From DATJGR01 sp963787045 (GTDB lineage Bacteria > Pseudomonadota > Gammaproteobacteria > Pseudomonadales > Azotimanducaceae): a DNA stretch of 64,000 nt. Positions 7,619 to 15,051 of the stretch are shown here, piece after piece. A model generated the notes under the pieces. The model worked only from the letters and a program-made list of their open reading frames with translations. It was not told the origin of the DNA and did no database searches. The position numbers and the translations under genes were made by a program. Within the stretch, counting starts at the first letter, position 1. Each line of letters begins with the position of its first letter. The DNA is taken from assembly GCA_963787045.1 (NCBI GenBank), contig CAWBBR010000023.1, forward strand, positions 225,261-289,260, read 5' to 3'.

Positions 7619-10600
7619 ATGGCCAGCTCACTGATCAACATCGGCATTTCGGGGCTCAAGGCGCAGCAAGCCGCGTTGGCCACGACCGGCCACAACATCA
7701 CGAACGCGTCGACGCCCGGCTACAGCCGCCAGACCGTTCAGATCGAGGCGCATCCGCCGCAATACAGCGGCTCCGCATACATCGGCCGTGGTGCGGTTCT
7801 GCAGTCGATCACCCGCGTCGCAAGCGAGTACGCGACGAACCAGGTTCGCCTCGACACTTCCGCCTTCGCCGGACTCGACACGTTCGTCAATCAGATCGGG
7901 CAGGTCGATTCGCTGCTGGCCGACGATCAGACCGGTCTTGCGCCGGCGATGCAGACCTTCTTCGGCGCGCTGCAGTCGGCGTCGTCGGATCCGAGTTCGA
8001 TCCCGACGCGCCAGGTCGTGCTGTCGGATGCGGCGGGGCTCGCGAGCCGGTTCAACACGATGTACGAACGGCTGAACACGCAGCAGCTCGGTCTCGATCA
8101 ACAGCTGCGCTCGACCACCGACGAAATCGACGAATTGGCGAAAGGCATCGCGGCGCTGAACGATCGCATCGGCAGCGCGGACGGGCGCTCGAGCGGGGTG
8201 CTGCCGAACGACCTGCTGGACCAGCGCGACGAGATGCTGCGTCAGCTGGCCGAAAAGGTCGACGTGAAGGTGGTCGCGCAGGGCGACGGACAACTCAGCG
8301 TGTTCATCGGAAAGGGCCAGCCGCTGATCACCGGAAGCCAGGCCAGCACGATGCAGGTAGTCGGCAACGGCCAGATCGCGCTCAGCACCAGTAAGGACGC
8401 GCCGGGGCAGGTCGTCACTTCATCGATTGCCGGCGGACAACTGGGCGGGCTGCTCGATTTCCGCAATGGCGTGCTCGATAGCGCGCTGAACCAGCTCGGC
8501 CGCATCGCGATCGGACTCGCCGATGCCATCAACCAGCAACAGCACAAAGGGGTGACTCTCGACGGTGAGTTCGGCGACGACCTGTTCACGTCGATCAACG
8601 ACCCGACGACAGTCGCGCAACGCGCCGTCGCAACGAACCTGACGCCCGGGTATTCGGCGGGGCAACTGAACGTAACGATCGACAAAGCGTCGCAACTGTC
8701 GACCAGCGACTACGAGGTTCGCTTCGATCGCGTCGGCAATGGTGCGTTCACGCTCGTTCGCTTGAACGACGGCAAGGTGGTCGCCGAGGGCAGCGTCGGA
8801 CAAGGGTTGCCCACGCGCGTTTCGGCCGACGGATTTACAGTGGAGATTCAGTCGGGTCAGTTTCACGGCGGCGATCGCTATCTGATCCAACCGACGCGCT
8901 CGGGCGCGCGCGACATCGGCCCGCTCACCACCAATGCAGCGGACCTGGCGTTTTCGTCGCCGGTGCGCGTCGACTCGTCGTATCGGCAATCAGGGTAGCG
9001 GCAGCGTGGTCGCCGGCGCCGTATTCGACGAGAACGGCCCGAGCTTCGCCGTGAAGGGTTCGCTCACGCCGCCGTTGCTGATTCATTTCACGAGCGACAC
9101 GAGTTACGAGGTACTCGACAACAGCGATCCCTCCGCGCCGCGGCCGTTGCAACCGCCGCTGCGCAATCTGCCGTACGTTCCCGGCATTCAGAATTCGCTG
9201 CTGCCCGGCGCGCTCGGGCAGACGCGCGTTGCGAGCAACGGCGGCGACGTACAACGGATCGTCGCGAGCGCTTTGCCCTCGCTGGGGCTGTTGCCCGTCG
9301 GCAATGGCTATGACGCGCAACAGGTCAGCATCGCCAACACCGACGCGAACGGTTTCACCCAGGGCACGCAGACTTATCAGCTCACGGCCGGATCGAGCGC
9401 GCGCGACATCGCAACGGCACTGTCAGGGTTGACCGGCGTGTCCGCTTCGGGGATGACGACCGTCAGCATGACGTCGATCGTCAACAACGGCAGCGGCGTG
9501 CCGCTTGCCGTGGTGATCAACGGCCAACGCTTCAGCGGCACGGACGTCGCCTCGTTGAACGCGCTCGCGGATGCGATCGCCAACAACTCGACGCTGGCGA
9601 GCCTCGGCATCACCGCACGTTCCAACGGCAACCGCCTCGAACTGACGTCGGCGCAGGGCGACGATCTCGACCTGCACGTCTCCGGAGACACCGCCGACAG
9701 CATCGGTCTTGCCGGCCCGACAGGCGACACGCTCGCGCTCAACGGATCGGGTGTCGGTGTGGCTGCAACGGTGAGCGGAAACGTCGACCGCAGCGGCGGC
9801 TTCGATTTCTCGACCGGCGGACCTTACAGCTTCGGCCTCGCCGTCGATCACGGTCCGGTGCAGACCATCGCTCTGAGCGGAACCTACGCATCCGGTGCCG
9901 CGCTGGTGGCGGCACTACAGGGCGCAGTCGACGGCTCCGCCATCGGTGCCGGACGGCTTCAGGTGGGTCTCGACGGCGCCGGACACGTACAGTTCACGTC
10001 GCAAACCTCGGGCGCAAACGGCACGATCGAAACGAGCGGCCTGACGTCGGGTTCGCCGATGGCAAATGCGCTCGGCATGACGGACGGATCGGTTACGGGC
10101 CAGGATTACTATCGCGCGGCGAGCATCGGCGGCAGCGTGTCGGTGTCGCTCAATGCGGACTACCGACTCTCCACCGACTCGACCACCGCGAACACCGGCG
10201 TCTTCACTGCAACGCCGCCCGCGGTGCGCGCCGACTTCGGCTATCAACTGACGATGACGGGCCGGCCGCGTGCGGGCGACTCGTTCGTGGTCGGCTTCAA
10301 CGACGGCGGTGTATCCGACAACGCCAACGTTCTAGCAATGGCGGACATACAAACGCAGAAGCTGTTCGGCAAAGACGGCTCGCTGTTCGACGCATACGCC
10401 AACATCGTCGAGTCGGTCGGCGCGCGCACCGGTCAGGCGCGTATCGATCGCGATGCCAGCGACGGTCTGTTGAAGCAGTCCGTGTCGCAGCGCGAATCGA
10501 TTTCCGGCGTGAACCTCGACGAGGAAGCCGCCAACCTCATCCGCTTCGAGCAGGCGTACAACGCGTCCGCGCGCGTCATCGCGGTGGCGCGCGACACCTT

Positions 10601-10628
10601 CAATACTCTCTTCCAAATGCTGGGTTAA
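7619..10628 (+). CDS. flgK: Hook-filament junction protein FlgK, enlarged, with one frameshift
   Basis: The N-terminal part (ASSLINIGISGLKAQQAALA, NASTPGYSRQTVQIEA) reads from 7619 until a stop at 8998. The continuation reads in the next frame to 10628 and ends SISGVNLDEEAANLIRFEQA then SARVIAVARDTFNTLFQMLG, the canonical FlgK end. The +1 shift falls near 8975-8990 (TCGTCGTATCGG); removing one base joins the halves smoothly. Rejoined length is about 1002 aa, far above the usual 550-680. The extra length is made of beta-rich modules: one at about 9297-9790 resembles FlgE residues 470-632, and one at about 9808-10100 resembles a module duplicated in FliD. FlgK joins hook and filament. Confidence 0.94.
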
Positions 10629-10630
10629 TC

Positions 10631-11860
10631 ATGCGCATCGCAACGTCTCAGATCTATCAGCAGGGCATCAACAACATGATCGACGTCAGCCAGCAGCTGG
10701 CCAAGACGCAAGCGCAGGTATCCAGCGGGCAGCGTTTCTCGACGCCAGCCGACGACCCCGTCGCGGCATCGCAAGTGGTGCAGATCAACCAGGAACTCGC
10801 GCTGCGCGATCAATATCAGAAGAACATTCAGCAGGTGTCGAGTCAGCTTGCGCTCGAAGATTCCGTGCTCGGACAGGCCACCGACGTTCTGCAGCGGATT
10901 CGCGAGCTGACGATTCAGTCCGGCGACGGCGCGCTGACGAGTCAGGACCGCGCGTCGATGGCGACGGAAATCAGCACGCGCACCGACGAATTGATGTCGC
11001 TGATGAACTCGCGGACGGCGAGCGGCGAATACCTGTTCGCGGGTTCGCGCGGTCAGACGCAGCCGTTCCAGCGCAACAGCGCGGGTCAGGTCGAATTCAA
11101 AGGCGACGAGAAGCAGCGCCGCGTTCAGGTCACCGCCAGCAGCTCGCTCGCGATCAACGATTCCGGCCGCGGCGTTTTCACCGACGTGCCGAGCGTGGCC
11201 ACGACGTTCACGGTTGCCAGCGCGCCGGACAACGCGTCGTCGGTCATCGGGCAGGGAAGAGTCGTCGACCAGAGCGCGATCGACGCGCTGTATCCCGATG
11301 GCGTGATCGTCGAATTCAATGCGCTCAACGCGGACGGTTTGCCGAACTTCACGGTGCGCCGCACCAGCGACGACCGCATCGTGGATGGGCTGCAGAACGT
11401 GGTTTACCACCCGGGCGATGCAGTGACGGCGCAAGGCATGGAGATCACGCTGTACGGCGCGGCCGCGCCGGGCGACAAGCTGATCGTGAAGACCGGTCAG
11501 ACGCAGAGCGTCGTGAATACGGCTGAGCAGCTCGCCGATGGTCTCAGCCGGCTCGGCCAAAGCGCCGATGACCAGGCGGCGTTGAAAACGCTGATCGACG
11601 GCACGCTCGGCAACCTGGACAACGCGATGGACTCGATCCTGCGCGTGCGCGCCGAGGTCGGCGCGCGTATGAATACCGCCGATTCGGCGGCCAGCCTTCA
11701 TCAGGATGTTGCAGTGGTGTCGAAGGATCTGTTGTCGAAGTTGCAGAACATCGACTACACGCAGGCGATCAGCCAGCTCGACATGGAATCATTCGTGTTG
11801 CAGGCGGCGCAGCAGAGTTACGCGCGCATCAGCGGTCTGTCGCTGTTCAACTCTCTCTAA
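10631..11860 (+). CDS. flgL: Hook-filament junction protein FlgL
   Basis: 409 aa. MRIATSQIYQQGINNMIDVS and the following SSGQRFSTPADDPVAASQVV are the flagellin-like N-terminal signature of FlgL. The C-terminal helix (SKLQNIDYTQAISQLDMESF then QQSYARISGLSLFNSL) is also typical. FlgL is the second junction protein, sitting between FlgK and the flagellin filament. It starts 2 bases after the flgK stop, so the two are co-translated. It is the last gene of this block. Confidence 0.96.
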   Translation: MRIATSQIYQQGINNMIDVSQQLAKTQAQVSSGQRFSTPADDPVAASQVVQINQELALRDQYQKNIQQVSSQLALEDSVLGQATDVLQRIRELTIQSGDGALTSQDRASMATEISTRTDELMSLMNSRTASGEYLFAGSRGQTQPFQRNSAGQVEFKGDEKQRRVQVTASSSLAINDSGRGVFTDVPSVATTFTVASAPDNASSVIGQGRVVDQSAIDALYPDGVIVEFNALNADGLPNFTVRRTSDDRIVDGLQNVVYHPGDAVTAQGMEITLYGAAAPGDKLIVKTGQTQSVVNTAEQLADGLSRLGQSADDQAALKTLIDGTLGNLDNAMDSILRVRAEVGARMNTADSAASLHQDVAVVSKDLLSKLQNIDYTQAISQLDMESFVLQAAQQSYARISGLSLFNSL

Positions 11861-11879
11861 AGCGTTTCGGTAACGACGT

Positions 11880-12059
11880 CTAGATCTTCGCGAGGATCGC
11901 TTCGCGCGCGCGTTTCATCGTCAGCGTGCGCGACGGATCGCGTCGGTCGAGGCGCTTGGCACGATGATGCAGGATCTGTTGGCGCCGATGCGCGGCAGAC
12001 ATGCCCTCGTCGCGGCTCTCGCCAGTCGTTGGGCCCTTCGTATCGTATGGCGCGGTCAT
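11880..12059 (-). CDS. Small hypothetical protein, 59 aa
   Basis: A 59-codon frame on the minus strand from ATG at 12059-12057 to TAG at 11882-11880. The product begins MTAPYDTKGPTTGESRDEG and ends TMKRAREAILAKI. It is hydrophilic, rich in Arg, His and Gln, and has no membrane segment. Third codon positions are strongly G/C (for example GCC, CGC, CTG, ATC), as in the surrounding real genes. It occupies the otherwise empty flgL-fliC gap. I do not recognise the family. The ribosome-binding site is weak, and an overlapping 75-aa frame on the same strand is a less convincing alternative. Confidence 0.45.
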   Translation of the reverse strand: MTAPYDTKGPTTGESRDEGMSAAHRRQQILHHRAKRLDRRDPSRTLTMKRAREAILAKI

Positions 12060-12189
12060 GGTGCGGTGCTCTATATCTGGTCAATTAAGCGGCGGAATGA
12101 TACCGGCGGTAACGAAAAGAAAATGTGACCGGTGCACGCTGTTGAAACATTGCGGCCGTCGTCTCTCCAACGAATTGCTGACAAAGCGC

Positions 12190-12216
12190 TAAAGAAGTTC
12201 AAGGGTCCGCCGTTAA
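12190..12216 (+). promoter_or_regulatory. Sigma-28 (FliA) promoter of fliC
   Basis: TAAA at 12190-12193, a 15-base spacer, then GCCGTTAA at 12209-12216. This matches the enterobacterial FliA consensus TAAA-N15-GCCGATAA at all but one base and lies 86 bases upstream of the fliC ATG. FliA is encoded in the same cluster at 51443. Confidence 0.85.
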
Positions 12217-12302
12217 CAGGTCCGAGTACCCCTCATTTGCGAAGGGACTACCGAACCAAACGGTTCCTTTGACCAAGACTGGTTAGCAATTGGAGTAAGA
12301 CG

Positions 12303-14399
12303 ATGGCTCAGATTATCAACACCAACATCGGTTCGTTGATTGCGCAGCGAAACCTGAACACCACGCAGAATGCCAACACCATGGCATTGGCGCGGTTGTC
12401 TTCGGGTCTCCGCATCAACAGCGCACGAGACGACGCCGCAGGGTTGGCCATTTCCACCCGTTTCACCGCTCAAGTGAGGGGCTTGAACGTTGCCATGCGA
12501 AACGCAGGCGACGGAATCTCCCTTGCGCAAACGGCTGAAGGCGCGCTCGGTGCGATGACCGACAGCCTGCAGCGTCTGCGTGAACTGGCGCTGCAGTCGG
12601 CCAACGCGACGAACAGCGACACGGACCGTCAGGCGTTGAACGCAGAAGCGCAACAGCTGATCGACGAGATCAGCCGCATCAGCGATCAGACGAACTTCAA
12701 CGGCCGCAAGATATTCGACGGCAACTTCTCCTCGTCCGTGCAAATCGGCACGAACGTCGGCGAAACCGTCAGCTTCGGCGTAGCGAAAGTGTCGGCGAAC
12801 ACACTCGGCGGCGGCATCGGCGCCGGCGTCAGCGCGCGCGGCACGAGCAGCGCGCTCGGCAACGGCGACCTGACGATCAACGGCGTCTCGGTCGGACCGT
12901 CGTCGGCGACGGATGACACCGCGAGCACCGCGAACAAGGGCGCGAGCGCCATCGCGAAAGCGGCGGCGATCAATCGCGTTTCGGATCAAACGGGTGTCGT
13001 AGCCCAGGTCAACACGAACGTCCAGGCCGGCTCGGCGATGACGGCAGCGGCGTTGAGCGGCAGCGTGACGATCAACGGAGTGACGATCAACGTCGCGACC
13101 GGCGGCGCGGATGCCGCAGCTGATCGTCAATCGGTCGTTCAGGCGGTCAACTCGCGCTCGCAACAAACGGGCGTGATGGCGGTCGACTCGGGTGCCGACA
13201 ACGGCGGCGTGATTCTGCAGGCCGCCGATGGACGCAACATCACGATTGCGTACACGACTGTTACGGCGGCAGCGACGGGTCTCGCCGCTGCAGGTACCTA
13301 CGAAGGCGGTTACACGCTGGTCTCGCAGGACGGCACCGACGTCACCGTCGGCGGCGGCGACAACACCGGCAGCGGCAACGTTGCGAACTCCGGCCTCGCA
13401 GCCGGCGTCCATGGCGGCACCACCGCCTCGGTAACGTCGTTGGCACGTCAGGCGACCGCGCTCACCGCGATGGCGGCCGGCGATCTGGTGATCAACGGTG
13501 TGACGATCGGCGCGTCGAAATCGGTCGACGACACCGCTTCGAGCACCGGCAACGCGGCCAGCGGCGTGGCGATCGCTGCGTCGATCAACCGTGCGACGAG
13601 CCAGACGGGCGTCAAAGCGACCGTCAACGCAACGCAAGTGGTCGGCGGCACCGCGCAAACGGGCACCGCCGATACCGGTGGTACGGTCACGATCAACGGC
13701 GTTGCGACGACAGCAGTTGCAGCGAGCGCGACGGACCTCGACGGCAACCGCACCGCGATGATCAATGCGATCAACACGATCAGCGGCCAAACGGGCGTCG
13801 TAGCAACCGACAACGGCAAGACGATCACCCTGACGGCCGCAGACGGCCGCAACGTCTCGGTAGAGGTGACGGGCGGATCGTCCACGGACGCGCAATTCGG
13901 CGCCTCGGTGGGTCTCGATACGACGACCGCGGGTATCGGCGTGGCCGGTACGGCGGATGTCACGGCGTCGACGATCAACCTGTCGTCGGCCGGTTCGTTC
14001 ACGGTCGCAGCGGGCTCGGGCGGCAACGCCGGTGTCAGCAACGCGGGCTTCGAGCTCGGTTCGTTCGGTGGCGCCACCAAGGGCCAGTTCCTGTCGGACG
14101 TCGATATCTCGACGGTCAACGGAGCAGAGCGCGCGCTGTCGGCCGCCGACAACGCACTCGACTCGGTGAACCGTGAACGCGCGAACCTGGGTGCCATCCA
14201 GAACCGTCTCGACTCGACGATTTCCACGATCTCGATCAACGTCGAAAACCTCTCGGCCGCACGGTCGCGAGTGTTGGACACCGACTTCGCGAAGGAAACG
14301 GCCGAGTTGTCGCGGACGCAGATCCTGCAACAGGCGGGTATTGCGATTCTGGCTCAGGCGAATGCCCAGCCGCAGTTGGTGCTGTCGCTCCTCAAGTAA
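12303..14399 (+). CDS. fliC: Flagellin FliC with duplicated central module
   Basis: 698 aa. The ends are canonical flagellin: AQIINTNIGSLIAQRNLNTT and ALARLSSGLRINSARDDAAG at the N-terminus, NLSAARSRVLDTDFAKETAE and QAGIAILAQANAQPQLVLSL at the C-terminus. These form the D0/D1 filament core. The centre carries two copies of a roughly 140-200 aa unit starting near residues 189 and 393 (GDLTINGVSVG versus GDLVINGVTIG), each with Flagellin_IN-like INGV...AAAIN...QTGV motifs. These would be surface-exposed. GGAG precedes the ATG. Transcribed from the sigma-28 promoter just upstream and followed by a strong hairpin. Confidence 0.97.
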   Translation: MAQIINTNIGSLIAQRNLNTTQNANTMALARLSSGLRINSARDDAAGLAISTRFTAQVRGLNVAMRNAGDGISLAQTAEGALGAMTDSLQRLRELALQSANATNSDTDRQALNAEAQQLIDEISRISDQTNFNGRKIFDGNFSSSVQIGTNVGETVSFGVAKVSANTLGGGIGAGVSARGTSSALGNGDLTINGVSVGPSSATDDTASTANKGASAIAKAAAINRVSDQTGVVAQVNTNVQAGSAMTAAALSGSVTINGVTINVATGGADAAADRQSVVQAVNSRSQQTGVMAVDSGADNGGVILQAADGRNITIAYTTVTAAATGLAAAGTYEGGYTLVSQDGTDVTVGGGDNTGSGNVANSGLAAGVHGGTTASVTSLARQATALTAMAAGDLVINGVTIGASKSVDDTASSTGNAASGVAIAASINRATSQTGVKATVNATQVVGGTAQTGTADTGGTVTINGVATTAVAASATDLDGNRTAMINAINTISGQTGVVATDNGKTITLTAADGRNVSVEVTGGSSTDAQFGASVGLDTTTAGIGVAGTADVTASTINLSSAGSFTVAAGSGGNAGVSNAGFELGSFGGATKGQFLSDVDISTVNGAERALSAADNALDSVNRERANLGAIQNRLDSTISTISINVENLSAARSRVLDTDFAKETAELSRTQILQQAGIAILAQANAQPQLVLSLLK

Positions 14400-14414
14400 G
14401 AGGCGTGATGGGTA

Positions 14415-14454
14415 ATCGAACCGGCGCCGTGGAATAGCCACTCGCCGGTTCGAT
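14415..14454 (+). terminator. Long hairpin after fliC
   Basis: Perfect 12-base inverted repeat, ATCGAACCGGCG at 14415-14426 and CGCCGGTTCGAT at 14443-14454. The 16-base loop contains a second GTGG/CCAC pairing, so almost the whole element can fold. No T tract follows, so it may act as a transcript-stabilising or attenuating stem between fliC and flaG as well as a terminator. Confidence 0.6.
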
Positions 14455-14478
14455 GATCCGCAAGACGTGAGGTCCGTT

Positions 14479-14959
14479 ATGCAAGACATAAGTACGCTTT
14501 TGAATTCGCGTGCGGTTGCGACGGATGTCATTCGCAGGGATGCAACGACAGTCAGCGTCGATCCGGTGGTACTCCCACGGATCGGCAAAGACGGGAACGT
14601 CGACCGGCAACAATGTGCCGGTCGTTCCCAACGCCGCAGATACAACGCGACGAGAGCGCGTCGCGGCCGAGTCTCGACAAGTGGTCGAGAAGGCCGTCGC
14701 GCAGCTCAACGACTACGCGCAATCGATTCAGCGCGACCTGGAGTTCTCAATGGACGAAGGGTCGGGCGCAACGGTTGTACGTGTGATCGACCGAACCACC
14801 AAGACGGTGATTCGGCAGATCCCGAGTGATGTTGCTTTGAGATTGGCACGGAACTTGAAGCTTCAGGCCCAGTACCAACCACTTCAATCGAGGGGAGGGT
14901 ACGCAGCCGAAGCACGACCGGCAGAGGCCGGCGGCGGGCTGATCAACACTCGGATCTAG
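14479..14959 (+). CDS. flaG: FlaG-family protein, one frameshift
   Basis: Starts at ATG 14479 (MQDISTLLNSRAVATDVIRR) behind TGAGG. The frame switches by +1 near 14590-14602 and continues to 14959. The second part has the FlaG core: QVVEKAVAQLNDYAQSIQRD, then LEFSMDEGSGATVVRVIDRT and KTVIRQIPSDVALRLARNLK. The rejoined protein is about 159 aa, somewhat longer than usual FlaG (110-140). FlaG proteins sit between flagellin and cap genes in polar-flagellum clusters and influence filament length; the exact mechanism is not settled. The shift lies at GGGAACG and looks like a one-base insertion. Confidence 0.85.
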
Positions 14960-14999
14960 TTCAGGGACGATTAGCCGAGTAGTCACTCATCGGAGATCA

Positions 15000-15021
15000 G
15001 CGTCGGCAAGGATGCCGGCGC
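15000..15021 (+). other. Short hairpin upstream of fliD
   Basis: GCGTCGGC at 15000-15007 and GCCGGCGC at 15014-15021 can pair around a 6-base loop, with one G-U pair. It lies 30 bases before the fliD start, where no good Shine-Dalgarno is visible, so it could affect translation or be chance in GC-rich DNA. Confidence 0.25.
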
Positions 15022-15051
15022 TGCCGCTCCACTCAACAGACGTACGACGCT

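Noticed and set aside
8970..8998. Programmed frameshift in flgK
   Set aside because: No slippery heptamer or downstream stem stands out, and similar slips occur in many unrelated genes of the window.
12213..14645. 810-codon open frame antisense to fliC
   Set aside because: Arg/His-rich translation with no domain; a shadow of the strong codon bias of fliC, whose own product is unmistakable.
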